From assembly GCA_963775635.1 (NCBI GenBank), contig CAVZJO010000007.1, forward strand, positions 124,001-188,000: a stretch of 64,000 bases of DNA, in the 5' to 3' direction. The DNA comes from JALORV01 sp963775635. Lineage in GTDB: Bacteria; Pseudomonadota; Gammaproteobacteria; Burkholderiales; Burkholderiaceae_F. Both the position numbers and the translations under genes were made by a program. The notes below the pieces were generated by a model. That model searched no databases. It was not told the DNA's origin and saw only the letters and a list, made by a program, of their open reading frames with translations. Shown here piece after piece: positions 34,890 to 44,383 of this stretch (the stretch's first letter is position 1; the number at the start of each line of letters is the position of its first letter).

Positions 34890-35396
34890 TCATTTCGGGC
34901 CCAGCCTTGAGGCCAACTCGGTTTCGATTTCCCTTGCGAGGCTCATTACCAGCAGCTCCTCGTAGTGTCTTGATAAATCACTTGCAATCAGGCGATCCGC
35001 CTCTACCCGTTCCGCCAGGTCCCCTGACTCTTTCTGCCCAGGCGACCCTTCGTGCATCGCTCCGACACTGGCACGAAAGTCGATGTAGCGACGGTCGGCG
35101 AGTCTGCTAGGCAACGGAGTTGCATCCAACAGCAAGGGCAAGACGTCCTTGCCTTGTTCGAGCGCAAGCGCGAACTCCTTCCGCACTTCATACGAGATGT
35201 GCGAGTGATGGCACCAGAACACCAAGACCACACTCGCTTCGGCTATCGCAGTTACCAATCCTTCGCGCCATCTGCCACTTGCGCGCAGCGAGTCAGCGTC
35301 GCAGTAGACGAGTGCGCTATTGCTCGCACACAAGATTGAAACGATCGCCGATACCAACTCCTTATCCGCAGGGCTATACGAGACGAAGATGTTCAT
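34890..35396 (-). CDS. Small TIR-domain protein
   Basis: This 168-residue protein is almost entirely one TIR domain. The first strand and BB-loop region are NIFVSYSPADKELVSAI. ASVVLVFWCHHSHISYEVRKEFALAL holds the alpha-C segment, with a Glu at the position of the NADase catalytic Glu (SYEVRKE), although the usual Trp is replaced. VLPLLLDATPLP follows. Bacterial TIR domains serve as NAD-cleaving effectors in several antiphage systems or as scaffolds. No sensor gene (ThsA, NLR, cyclase) is visible nearby; the only same-strand neighbour upstream is the tricorn-like protease, 86 nt away. Role unknown. Confidence 0.75.
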   Translation of the reverse strand: MNIFVSYSPADKELVSAIVSILCASNSALVYCDADSLRASGRWREGLVTAIAEASVVLVFWCHHSHISYEVRKEFALALEQGKDVLPLLLDATPLPSRLADRRYIDFRASVGAMHEGSPGQKESGDLAERVEADRLIASDLSRHYEELLVMSLAREIETELASRLGPK

Positions 35397-35436
35397 GGCG
35401 CGCGGGGTTGCTGTCCGCTATTGGGCTCTCGATAGT

Positions 35437-35456
35437 CGCGGCCGCTGATGGCCGCG
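35437..35456 (-). terminator. Hairpin between tricorn protease and TIR genes
   Basis: A 7-bp stem CGCGGCC/GGCCGCG with a 6-nt loop lies in the 86-nt gap between the protease stop and the TIR start. There is no T-run, so it could be an RNA stability element or a partial terminator that lowers TIR expression relative to the protease. Confidence 0.3.
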
Positions 35457-35482
35457 TAGCTACCCATGATCGTGAGTGCTCT

Positions 35483-38400
35483 TCACACTTTGCGCGCTGG
35501 AAGCGCGGGCCGGCACAGCACTGGCCGAGGGCCGAACTCTGCGCGGCTTACGCCGTTGCGCGCGATAAGGTCGAGCGCTGTATCCACCGCGACCTCGAGC
35601 TGCCGATCTCGCTCGAGCGCGGCATCCTGCGGCGCGTTGTCCACCACGATGTCAGGATCAGTACCGTAGTTCTCGATGCCCCAGCCGACGTCCTTGAACC
35701 AGAACGAATACTCGGGCTGAGAAGTCTCGGTGCCGTCCACCAGGGCGTGCCGCGGCCAGATACCGATCACACCGCCCCACGTGCGAGTGCCTACCAGCGG
35801 GCCGATCTTCATCAGCTTGAATCCGTGCGAGAAAATGTCGCCATCGGAGCCGGAATGCTCGTTGGTCAAGGCAACCACCGGACCCGCAACGGCCGTTTCC
35901 GGATAAGACGTCGGCGTGCTCCACCGCGCCATCGCGTAGCCGATCCGGCGGCGGGCGACCTTCTCGAGCAGCAATTCCGACACGTGCCCGCCGCGGTTGT
36001 AGCGCACGTCGACGACCAAGGCGTCGCGTTCGCATTCCACGCCGAAGTAGCGGTGGAATTCGGCAAAGCCCGCGGCCATCATGTCCGGCAGATGGAAGTA
36101 GCCGACGCGACCGTTCGACCGCTCGTGCACAAAAGTGCGGTTGCCCTCGACCCACTCCCGGTAGCGCGCAGGCACTTCGTCGGCGATCGTCGTGATCAGG
36201 GCTTTGCGCTCCTTGCCCTTGGCATCCGCGAGCGTCAGCTCCACCTTGGCCGCTGCCTGGTGCACCAGCAGCGATTGCGGCGGCTGCGCGGGCGAAACTC
36301 GCTGGCCATTGACTGCCACGATGCGCTCGCCGATCTTCGCTTCGACGCTCACCGCGTTGAGCGGGGAGTCCGCGCCGGCATCCCAGGGGTCACCGGCAAC
36401 AATGTGTGCGATCTCGAAGCCGCCGTCGGTCGTCGCCCGCAGATCGGCTCCGAGATAACCCAGGGCCACCGATGGTGGCTTGCGGTGGTCACCTCCCATT
36501 TCGTAGGCGTGGGAGGTGCCGAGTTCGCCCTGCAGCTCCCAAATGAGATCCGAGAGCTCAGCGCGTGTGGAAACCCGGTCGAGCAACGGCTCGTATTGCG
36601 CGTAGATCGCGCTCCAATCGTTGCCCGACATGTCGGGCACCCAGAAGTGGTCGCGCTGCAGCCGCCAGACCTCGCGCAACATCTGGCGCCACTCCTTGCG
36701 CGGATCCACCGACACGCGGATCCGGTTCAGATCGATCCAGCCGCTCTCACGCGATGGCTTGTCGTCGGGCTTCTTCTCGACCGTCTTGCGGCTGGCTTCA
36801 CCATTGGTCTTGACCGCGATGGCGCGCAGCCGCTTGTCATCGCGATAGACCACGGTCTTGCCGTCATTCGCGAGCTCAAAGCCATCAACATTCTCGGCGA
36901 GAGACTCGGTACGTCCGGTGTCGAAGTCGAAGACCTCGAGACTCCCCTTCTCGTCCTTACGGCCGCCACGACCGTGTGCTCCAACGATCGGCAGGATGCT
37001 CCAGACGACCTTGTTGCCGGCGGCTCCAGCAATCTTGCCAAAGAGGTTCTCGGGAACCGGGAACGGCGCAATGCGGCTCGCGATGCCGGCGACGTCGACC
37101 TGCACCGGTCCGACCAGGGTCTTCGGAGGTTCTGGTTTCTCATCCGGTTTGGCGAGGCCCTTTGGCGCCGGCTCGAAAGGCGGTGCGCCGCGCGCTTGCA
37201 GGGCAACGAGATAGGGTCGCGCCGCGCGCGGAAAGCTCAGTTCGAACTGAACGCTGTCATAGACCGGATCGAACGTGCGCAGCGACAGGAAGTACAGGTA
37301 CCGGCCGTCCGGGTCGAATGACGGTGAGTAGTCGCGAAACTCAGGTTGGGTGGCGAGCACCTGCTGCCCGGTCGCGAGTTCGAAGAGCTTGATGGCGGTG
37401 TGACGCGGGCTCGTTGCAAAGGTATAGGCGAGCCAGGCTCCATCCGGCGACCAGGCGAGGTCTTCGGTGCGCCCGCACTCGCTGCGATCGACCGGCTGCA
37501 GCGTGCCCTTGTCGAGATCGCCGACGAACACTTCGTTGCGATGGTTCGAGATCGCCAAGCGACGACCGCTGGGAGCCGCGAGCAGCGCGACCACCCGGCC
37601 AATATCCCAGCCGAGTTCGCGCTGCCCATCGCCTTCGAAAACTTCGATCCGTTCCTCACCCGAGGCGTCGCTGACGGCGACAAAAGTCTGACCATCGGCT
37701 AGCCACTGGCCGAGCCGGTAGCGTATGCCGTCGCGTTCGCCCCATTGCCGGACCGCGCCTTCCCAGAGCGCGAAGCTGAACATTTTGCCGCGCACATCCA
37801 CCGCCACGCTGTGGCCGGCCGGATGCAGGCGGAAGGTGCCAAGGTGGTCCTCGGCTTTGACAAAGCGGCGTACCGCCTGCGTGCGATGTGAAAGCACCTG
37901 CACATCCAGAGGCGCCGCCCGGTCGGTGGTGGGATCGAACAGCCAGATGTCCGCGCCGCACTGGTAAACGATGCGAGCACCGTCGGTCTGCGCGTGGCGC
38001 GCGTAGAACGCGTCGTGGTCGGTATGCCGGCGCCGATCGCTGCCATCCGGTCGGCATGAGTAAAGGTTGGACACGCCCTCGAAGTCCGACAGGAAGAACA
38101 CGCGGTCACCCAGCCACATCGGGCTGGTGACGTTGCCGGCCAGCTCATCCATGCGCCGGAACTGTCCGTTGCCTTCGGCATCGATCCACAAGTGTCCCGC
38201 CGTGCCGCCCTTGTAGCGCTTCCAGCGTGCGGGATCGGCGGTGTTGCGGCCGATAACCTTCGCTCCTCCCGGATGAAGCGCTAGATGATTGATCTGGCCA
38301 TACGGGATGAGCTGGGGCGTGCCGCCGGCCGGGTCGAGCGTGTACGCACGGTAATTGCGAAAGAACGGCTGGCCATAGGTCGTGACGAACAGGATGTGCC

Positions 38401-38692
38401 CGTCAGGCGTCCAGCCGCGCACCATGGTGTCCGGTCCGAGCCAGGTCATCCGACGGGCGAGCCCTCCGCCGCTCGGCATCAGATACACCTCGGCATGCTG
38501 TTCATCGCGACTGACAAACGCAATGTGCTTGCCATCGGGCGACTCGCACGGCGTCGATGGCTCGGACAGCCCTGCAGTCAGCCGTCGCGCGATGCCCCCC
38601 GCGCTGGAGACCTGCCAGACGTCGTCGTCGGTGACGAAGACGATGTTGTTACCCCGAATGCTGGGATAGCGAAGGTATGCGGCGTTGTGCAT
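35483..38692 (-). CDS. Tricorn protease-like S41 peptidase
   Basis: This 1069-residue protein matches the tricorn core protease family. Residues 1 to about 680 form beta-propeller repeats (SPDGKHIAFVSRDEQ, SPDGAWLAYTFAT, DPDGRYLYFLSL). A PDZ domain follows (about 770-850), between two catalytic subdomains. The tetrad is recognisable: Ser-His in GTSHAYE, Ser in NEHSGSDGD (about residue 949) and Glu in GWGIENYGTDPD (about 1007). No signal peptide is seen, so it is cytoplasmic. Tricorn trims peptides from the proteasome in archaea; the bacterial role is less clear. The TIR gene follows on the same strand. Confidence 0.9.
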   Translation of the reverse strand: MHNAAYLRYPSIRGNNIVFVTDDDVWQVSSAGGIARRLTAGLSEPSTPCESPDGKHIAFVSRDEQHAEVYLMPSGGGLARRMTWLGPDTMVRGWTPDGHILFVTTYGQPFFRNYRAYTLDPAGGTPQLIPYGQINHLALHPGGAKVIGRNTADPARWKRYKGGTAGHLWIDAEGNGQFRRMDELAGNVTSPMWLGDRVFFLSDFEGVSNLYSCRPDGSDRRRHTDHDAFYARHAQTDGARIVYQCGADIWLFDPTTDRAAPLDVQVLSHRTQAVRRFVKAEDHLGTFRLHPAGHSVAVDVRGKMFSFALWEGAVRQWGERDGIRYRLGQWLADGQTFVAVSDASGEERIEVFEGDGQRELGWDIGRVVALLAAPSGRRLAISNHRNEVFVGDLDKGTLQPVDRSECGRTEDLAWSPDGAWLAYTFATSPRHTAIKLFELATGQQVLATQPEFRDYSPSFDPDGRYLYFLSLRTFDPVYDSVQFELSFPRAARPYLVALQARGAPPFEPAPKGLAKPDEKPEPPKTLVGPVQVDVAGIASRIAPFPVPENLFGKIAGAAGNKVVWSILPIVGAHGRGGRKDEKGSLEVFDFDTGRTESLAENVDGFELANDGKTVVYRDDKRLRAIAVKTNGEASRKTVEKKPDDKPSRESGWIDLNRIRVSVDPRKEWRQMLREVWRLQRDHFWVPDMSGNDWSAIYAQYEPLLDRVSTRAELSDLIWELQGELGTSHAYEMGGDHRKPPSVALGYLGADLRATTDGGFEIAHIVAGDPWDAGADSPLNAVSVEAKIGERIVAVNGQRVSPAQPPQSLLVHQAAAKVELTLADAKGKERKALITTIADEVPARYREWVEGNRTFVHERSNGRVGYFHLPDMMAAGFAEFHRYFGVECERDALVVDVRYNRGGHVSELLLEKVARRRIGYAMARWSTPTSYPETAVAGPVVALTNEHSGSDGDIFSHGFKLMKIGPLVGTRTWGGVIGIWPRHALVDGTETSQPEYSFWFKDVGWGIENYGTDPDIVVDNAPQDAALERDRQLEVAVDTALDLIARNGVSRAEFGPRPVLCRPALPARKV

Positions 38693-39058
38693 CGATCGTT
38701 AGTGTCAAGGGTCGCGGCCTTCAAGCCGCTCATGGCGGTTCGCCATCTGCGAGCCAAGGGAGCGGACTATGCCGGAAGTTGGACGCGCCGGGGATTGCAT
38801 TCCTGGCGGGCGACCAGCCGATGCCTCGCATGTTCACGGCAAAACCTCAAGGTTCGCCGCGACCGTGGCGTCGCAGTATGCCCATCCGCCGACACCTGGC
38901 GGCAGTCTGATGTCGGCTTCAGTCCGAAATGGCCGCAAACCCTCGGTCAGCTTCTGCCGCCTGCAGTGGCGTCGCTACCGTGAGCTTGGAGGCCGCCAGA
39001 TTCCTGGCTGATCGCGGCGCTGTGTCGGACCTTCGGTGCCTGCAATGCTGAACTGGCA
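38693..39058. other. Intergenic span without recognised gene
   Basis: These 366 nt upstream of the tricorn gene and downstream of the SMP-30-like gene hold no open frame that looks coding. A small hairpin ATGGCG-GTT-CGCCAT is at 38732-38746. Promoter elements for the protease gene should lie here but no clear pair stands out. Confidence 0.5.
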
Positions 39059-39964
39059 TTAATTCCCGAGTTGGATCATGCGCAGTTCGCCTTTGACCAG
39101 GTCCGGCACCACCACCATCAATCCCCCGTCATGCGGAAACACGCAAAAGTCCGCCGGACCTTTGAAGCCAGAGGCGATCGTGTTCATGATCGCCTTCTCG
39201 CTCCAGCTGAGGAGGCTGCCGGAATCCCAGTCGGTCACCAGCAGCGTGCCGTCCCGCATTTGATAGAGACCGTCCAGGCGACCGATTTCGTTGGCGATCG
39301 CCTTGGGATCTTGGCCGGGTTTCATCGAATAGATGCCGCGCTTTTCCTTGTCCGACTTGAAACCAACCATGAGCAAGGAACCGTCTTGCGCCGGATAAAT
39401 CCCGTTCGGGTTGATACCCTTTTGGCTCCATAGGATCGCCACTTTCGGACTGTCGTTCAGGTCCAGGAAGTTCGCCGGCGTGACGCTGACCAACGCATCC
39501 GAGCGGTTATCCGTGATGTACAAGGTATTTCCGACAAGCGCCGGATCGTTGGCAAACTGAACACCGGGCAAGCTCAGCTTCTTGCCTCTCTTGGTCTTCG
39601 TATCAAACTCCCACACCCCATCGATGTCGGTAACCCACAGGCGGCTACCAGCGACCCAGATGCCCTTGGGCTTGTTCATCGTCACGCCTGCCATCGGCAG
39701 GAAGCGCTCCTCGAGGATCGTCCCCTCCAGCGATACCTTGCTGATGTATCCGTTGTTGTCCTTCTCGGCCGGCTTCAGTTCGGTACCGCCGAAGGAGCCG
39801 ACGTAAAGCACTTTGGCCGCGGGGTCATAGGCGCAGGATTCCGGGAACTTGAACCCCGTCGCCGCCTTCTCCGAGATCACCTTGACGGCCAGCGCCGGGA
39901 GAGGCAGGGATGTCGCCAAACCCAGCGCCACCAGCCCCGAAAGCGTGGCGCGGGCCGAATTCAT
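39059..39964 (-). CDS. Exported SMP-30/gluconolactonase-like beta-propeller protein
   Basis: This 301-residue protein has a signal peptide (ATLSGLVALGLATSLPLPALA, positions about 5-25) and then repeated propeller blades: FPESCAYDPAAKVLYVGSFGG, KPKGIWVAGSRLWVTDIDGVWEFD, NDPALVGNTLYITDNRSD and LDGLYQMRDGTLLVTDWDSG. The blade pattern is that of the SMP-30/gluconolactonase/LRE family. Metal ligands cannot be assigned with confidence, so it may be a binding rather than catalytic protein. The ATG at 39964 gives a clean signal peptide; an ATG 11 codons upstream is also open. Confidence 0.75.
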   Translation of the reverse strand: MNSARATLSGLVALGLATSLPLPALAVKVISEKAATGFKFPESCAYDPAAKVLYVGSFGGTELKPAEKDNNGYISKVSLEGTILEERFLPMAGVTMNKPKGIWVAGSRLWVTDIDGVWEFDTKTKRGKKLSLPGVQFANDPALVGNTLYITDNRSDALVSVTPANFLDLNDSPKVAILWSQKGINPNGIYPAQDGSLLMVGFKSDKEKRGIYSMKPGQDPKAIANEIGRLDGLYQMRDGTLLVTDWDSGSLLSWSEKAIMNTIASGFKGPADFCVFPHDGGLMVVVPDLVKGELRMIQLGN

Positions 39965-40152
39965 CGTTGACAGTCTGCGTCGATGGCGATTCAACATGAT
40001 GAGTCTCCCGAGGGCTACGGGCCCGAATGCCCGCCAGGGAGCAAAAATTTTGCCTGCCCCCGATTGAATCGACCTGCTGCGACGCAGTCAGAACCTTGGC
40101 GAGGTCTGACGCGAACGCAGCCTGATCCTCGACCGGGCCAAATTCCGCGGAC

Positions 40153-41473
40153 TTACCTTCGATCCATGTGAATTTCGGCCACGCCCACGGAAAGTCGGCG
40201 CTCTGCGATCTCAATCGCAGCAATTGGCCGAGTCGCGCTCGCCTCAATTACGCGGCGACATCGCGACTGGGGGCTGGGTCTGCCGTTCCGTTCCGGATCG
40301 GCGGGCACGGACCGCACCGACAGCACGCCCGTGATCGCCGCGATCGCATCGATTGCGGCTTGCGGCACCGGGCTGTCGACATCGACCAGCGTGTACGCCA
40401 TCTCGCCGCGCGACTTGTTGACCATGTTGTGGATGTTGAGGCCGGCGTTGGCCATCGCGGTCGATATCTGGCCGAGCATGTTCGGCACATTGGCATTGGC
40501 GATGCCGATGCGGTGATCCGATTCGCGCGCCATCTCGACGTTGGGGAAAGTTGACCGCGTTGGTGATGCCGCCGTTTTCGAGAAACTCGCGCAACTGTTC
40601 GACGACCATGACCGCGCAGTTTTCCTCGGCCTCGGCCGTCGAAGCTCCGAGGTGGGGCAACGCGATTGCGCCCGCGACGCCGGCGAGAGTCGGCGACGGG
40701 AAATCGGACAGATAGGCCTTTAGCCGGCCCGAGCGCAGCGCCTCGACTACGGCCGCCTCGTCGACGATGGCATCACGCGCAAAATTCAGCAGCACGCTGC
40801 CCGGACGCATCGCCGCGAGTCTGCGCGCGTCGATCAGTCCGCGCGTGGCGGGCACCAGCGGAACGTGCAGCGAGACGAAGTCGGACTGCTTGAGCAACTC
40901 CTCGATCGAGTTGGCTTTCCGAACGCCCGAGTGCAGGCGCCACGCGGCGTCGACCGTGATCTCGGGGTCGTAGCCGATGACTTTCATGCCGAGCTTGAAT
41001 GCGGTGTCGGCGACCAGCGCGCCGATCGCACCGAGCCCGACGATTCCGAGCAAGCGGTAGGGCAATTCGATTCCCGCAAACTGCTTCTTTCCTTCCTCGA
41101 CGCGCGCTTCGAAGTCCTGCGCGCTGGGCGGCAGCTCGGACACGAACTGCAGCGCAGGCACGAGATTGCGCGCGCTGATCAGCAGCGCTGCGAGAACGAG
41201 TTCCTTGACGGCATTGGCGTTGGCGCCGGGCGCATTGAAGACGGGAAGACCGCGCCGCGACATCTCGGCGACCGGAATGTTGTTGGTGCCCGTGCCCGCC
41301 CGCGCAATCGCCTTGACGCTCGCCGCGATCGGCATCGCATGCATGTCGTGCGACCGGACCAGGATCGCATCGGGCCGGTCGAGCTCCTTGGCGACGGTGT
41401 AGCGATCGAGCGGAAAACGCTCGAGCCCCTTGGCCGAAATGTTGTTGAGCGTCTGGATCTGGAAGCGCGTCAT
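40153..41473 (-). CDS. serA: D-3-phosphoglycerate dehydrogenase (with frameshift)
   Basis: This enzyme oxidises 3-phosphoglycerate in the first step of serine synthesis. The NAD-binding loop is IVGLGAIGALVAD, and LPHLGASTAEAEENCA holds the catalytic His. A C-terminal ACT domain follows (RIGIANANVPNMLGQISTAMA, about residues 320-390). The frame breaks at 40543-40546: NAVNFP continues as VEMARESDHRIG only if one base of the GGGG run is dropped. The conserved ACT domain after the break argues for an assembly indel. The restored protein has about 45 residues of unusual tail after the ACT end. serA follows serC with a 3-nt gap, an operon for the same pathway. Confidence 0.88.
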
Positions 41474-41476
41474 CGG

Positions 41477-42556
41477 TTATCCGTGGCTGCGCTCGAACTC
41501 GCGCAGGTAGTCGACCAGAGCCTGCACCCCCTCGATCGGCATCGCGTTGTAGATCGATGCGCGCATTCCGCCGACCGACCGGTGGCCCTTGAGTTGGAGC
41601 AGTCCACGCTGCTGCGCGCCCTTGAGGAATGCCGCGTCGAGTGCTTCGTCGCGCAGCTTGAATGGCACGTTCATTCGCGAACGGTCCTCCTTGCGGACCG
41701 GGTTCGAGTAGAAGCTGCTGGCGTCGATCGTGTCGTACAGCAGCTTTGCTTTCGCGACGTTCTTCTGCTCGATGGCTGCCAGTCCGCCCTGCGCCAGCAG
41801 CCACTTGAATACCAGCCCGGCGATGTAAATGGCGTACGTCGGTGGCGTGTTCAGCATCGAATCCGCCTCGGCCTGCTCCTTCCAGTGGAAGGCCGACGGC
41901 GTGATCGCCAGCGCGCGATCCAGCAGATCCTTTCGCACGATGACCAAGGTCAGCCCCGCTGGGCCGACGTTCTTCTGCGCGCCGCCGTAGATCACGCCGT
42001 ACTTCGAGACGTCGATTGGGCGCGACAGGAGGTGAGACGACATATCGGCGACCAGCGGCGTCGTGCCCACGTCCGGAATCCAGTGGTACTCGACTCCCCC
42101 AATGGTTTCGTTGGTGCAGACGTGAACGTAGGCCGCATTGTCGGACAGCTTCCAGCGGTCGCGCTGCGGCACGTAGGAGAAATTCTGGTCCTCCGACGAA
42201 GCAGCGACGTTGACCTGTGCGTACTTCTTCCCTTCCTTGATCGACTTCTTCGACCACTCGCCCGTATTGATGAAATCGATCGTCTTTTTATCGCCGAGCA
42301 GGTTCATCGGCACGATCGCGTTCTCGCCGATGGCTCCGCCCTGCAGAAACAGGACCTCGTAATCGCCGCCGACCGACATCAGTTCGCGCAGGTCGGCTTC
42401 CGCCGTCTCCGCGATCTGGATGAACTCGGGACCGCGATGGCTCATCTCCATCACCGACATGCCGCTGCCGTGCCAGTCGAGCATCTCCTCGGCCGCGCGT
42501 TGTAGAACTTCCTTCGGCAGCACCGCAGGGCCGGCGCTGAAGTTGAAGATGCTCAT
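41477..42556 (-). CDS. serC: Phosphoserine aminotransferase
   Basis: This 359-residue PLP enzyme makes 3-phosphoserine from 3-phosphohydroxypyruvate and also serves the pyridoxine pathway that uses PdxJ (31537). It starts NFSAGPAVLPKEVL. The PLP Lys is in YGGAQKNVGPAG, and RMNVPFKLRDEALDAAF and SVGGMRASIYNAM are C-terminal family motifs. It lies upstream of serA in an operon. In many Burkholderiales serC is instead next to pheA, so this local arrangement is a variant. Confidence 0.96.
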   Translation of the reverse strand: MSIFNFSAGPAVLPKEVLQRAAEEMLDWHGSGMSVMEMSHRGPEFIQIAETAEADLRELMSVGGDYEVLFLQGGAIGENAIVPMNLLGDKKTIDFINTGEWSKKSIKEGKKYAQVNVAASSEDQNFSYVPQRDRWKLSDNAAYVHVCTNETIGGVEYHWIPDVGTTPLVADMSSHLLSRPIDVSKYGVIYGGAQKNVGPAGLTLVIVRKDLLDRALAITPSAFHWKEQAEADSMLNTPPTYAIYIAGLVFKWLLAQGGLAAIEQKNVAKAKLLYDTIDASSFYSNPVRKEDRSRMNVPFKLRDEALDAAFLKGAQQRGLLQLKGHRSVGGMRASIYNAMPIEGVQALVDYLREFERSHG

Positions 42557-42725
42557 CGGGGATTCCGGAAATCGTTGGCGTTGTTGCAGGTGGCCGAAGC
42601 GATGCCACCCGGATTCAAGGAGACTTTAGCGCACGATTCGCGTCGAAGACTTTCTTCCCGGTCCGCACGGCATTTGACAACCGGTTCCGTGCGTGAGAGG
42701 CAGCCACTGTGCTGTACGCTCGAGT

Positions 42726-43379
42726 TCAGCCGGCTCTCCGCACCGCCGACGCCGGCCGAGCAAGGACATCGGCCAGCGTCGATTCATCGATTCGGTTGCC
42801 TTGTAGCCGCCACAGCAGCGCGTCGATGCGGTCCTCGCCCCAGAATAACTCTCCATCGAGGCAAAAGGTCGGCACGCCAAACACGCCCTCGGCGACAGCC
42901 GTATCGGTTGCGGCGATCAAAGACTGCTTGATATCCAAGTCATCGGCGCGAGCTGACAGCGCTTGACCGTCGAGACCGCATTCGCCCGCCAGTCGCACCA
43001 GGACGGTGGTATCGCCGAGTTCGAGACCCCTCGCCCACGCGGCATCAAGGAGCGCCATCGCGAAGCGAGCGCGCTCGTCGCCAGCAAGGGCGGTGCACAT
43101 GCGCAGCCCGCGCAATGGATTGAACGGATGCGTCGGCGGACCGCGAAAGGGTATCTTCAGCCGCGCTGCGATCCGCACCACATCGCGCATCGTGTATGCA
43201 CGCTTGGAAGGGATCTCGGCCGGTCCCTTCGTCCCATTCGCTGCCAGCAGGCCGGCTAGCAAAACTGGGCGAAAATCGAGCCGTGCGCCCGCATCCTCGA
43301 TTCGCGCCCGCTGTCGCGCCGCAAGCCACGCATACGGGCTGATCGGGTCGAAGTAAAAGGCAACAAGTGAAGTCGTCAT
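42726..43379 (-). CDS. 2-hydroxychromene-2-carboxylate isomerase-like DsbA-fold protein
   Basis: This 217-residue protein belongs to the DsbA/GST-kappa fold group that includes NahD-type isomerases. FYFDPISPYAWLA at the N terminus, FRPVLLAGLL, FNPLRGLRM and GVFGVPTFCLDGELFWGEDRID near the C terminus are characteristic. The catalytic Ser is likely in DPISPYAWL. NahD-type enzymes act in naphthalene degradation using glutathione, but family members are widespread and no aromatic degradation genes lie here, so the substrate is open. Confidence 0.88.
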   Translation of the reverse strand: MTTSLVAFYFDPISPYAWLAARQRARIEDAGARLDFRPVLLAGLLAANGTKGPAEIPSKRAYTMRDVVRIAARLKIPFRGPPTHPFNPLRGLRMCTALAGDERARFAMALLDAAWARGLELGDTTVLVRLAGECGLDGQALSARADDLDIKQSLIAATDTAVAEGVFGVPTFCLDGELFWGEDRIDALLWRLQGNRIDESTLADVLARPASAVRRAG

Positions 43380-43681
43380 GAGAGCCGCGCCTAGCCAGCA
43401 AGAAGTCCGCTCAGAGGTGATTCTGGCGCTAGTTCTTGGTGGCTGCCCGTGGCCGCACGCGGTCGGGCGCGGCTCACGCAGTGCAAAAGCGCCGGCACCG
43501 ATCGGTACGCTAGTCTAGGTGAACGGCGCTTACTGTTTGCATGGACAGCCCTGCCAGCGCAGACCTTCGGGAGGAAGACGAATTCGTAGCGATGCGAACA
43601 CGGCCATTTCGCGCTGACCGCGATCCTGCTCCTAGGGTCAGCGCTCGTTGCGGTCCGCCGCGAAAGCTTGAATCTCGTCCA
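43380..43681. other. Intergenic span with two inverted repeats
   Basis: These 302 nt hold no convincing gene. A perfect 9-bp inverted repeat GCGCTGACC/GGTCAGCGC with a 16-nt loop is at 43611-43644, 38 nt past the livF stop, and may end or stabilise the liv transcript, although no T-run follows on the minus strand. A second 10-bp inverted repeat (43382-43391 with 43466-43475) lies just upstream of the isomerase gene. Confidence 0.45.
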
Positions 43682-44383
43682 CTACAGGCCCAGATAGGCA
43701 CGCCGCACTTCGTCGTTGCCAAGCAGCTCCTGGCCGCTTCCAGCAAGCACTGTGCGGCCGGCTTCGACGACATAGCCGCGATGCGCGACTTTCAAAGTGT
43801 GCTGGGTGTTCTGCTCGACCAGCAGGACCGTCACGCCACTGGCGTTGATCTCCCGCACGATGCGGAACACCTCCTCGACGATCCGCGGTGCCAGGCCCAG
43901 CGAAGGTTCGTCGAGCATCAGGATGCGCGGGTCGGCCATCAGACCGCGACCGATCGCGACCATCTGCTGCTCGCCGCCTGAAAGCGTTCCGGCCAGTTGC
44001 CTTTGGCGTTCTTTAGCGCTGGGGAAGGTGGCGAACACTTTCTCCAGCCGCTCCTCGCGTCCGGCCTTGGGTGTCGAATACGCGCCCATCAGCAGGTTGT
44101 CGAGCACCGACATATCCGGGAAAAGCCGCCGCCCTTCAGGGACCAGCACGATGCGATGGCGCACGATATCCACCGAACTGGCCTGGTCGAGCTTTTCGCC
44201 ATCGAGCGAAATGGTGCCGCCCATTGGCTTGAGCAGTCCGGCCAGCGTCTTGAGCGTCGTACTCTTACCAGCGCCATTGGCGCCGATCATCGCGACGATC
44301 TCGCCTTCGGGGACGTCGAAGGAGATATCCCACAACGCCTGGACGGACCCGTAGGCTACCTGCAGGTTCCTCACGCTCAGCAT
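43682..44383 (-). CDS. livF: Branched-chain amino acid ABC transporter ATPase LivF
   Basis: This 233-residue ATPase energises the LivHM permease. Walker A is GANGAGKST, the signature is LSGGEQQM, and Walker B is ILMLDEPSLGLAP. The LNVAYGSVQALWD-like start (LQVAYGSVQALWDISF) and EQNTQHTLKVAHRGYV end are LivF features. It overlaps livG by one base and is the last gene of the liv operon. Confidence 0.95.
   Translation of the reverse strand: MLSVRNLQVAYGSVQALWDISFDVPEGEIVAMIGANGAGKSTTLKTLAGLLKPMGGTISLDGEKLDQASSVDIVRHRIVLVPEGRRLFPDMSVLDNLLMGAYSTPKAGREERLEKVFATFPSAKERQRQLAGTLSGGEQQMVAIGRGLMADPRILMLDEPSLGLAPRIVEEVFRIVREINASGVTVLLVEQNTQHTLKVAHRGYVVEAGRTVLAGSGQELLGNDEVRRAYLGL

Noticed and set aside
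34739..35110. Plus-strand open frame after the 34.6-kb promoter
   Set aside because: Starts at TTG without a ribosome site and runs opposite the TIR gene; composition is Pro/Arg/Ser rich and non-specific.
35120..37321. 733-codon open frame opposite the tricorn-like protease
   Set aside because: Composition is Arg/His/Asp rich with no motif; the protease frame on the other strand has clear catalytic motifs.
40060..40247. Minus-strand segment ADFPWAWPKFTWIEGKSAEF near the serA end
   Set aside because: Protein-like for about 50 residues and perhaps a decayed fragment, but it overlaps the serA tail in another frame and matches nothing I know.
40865..42505. Long plus-strand frame opposite serA and serC
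   Set aside because: Both real genes are on the minus strand with diagnostic motifs.
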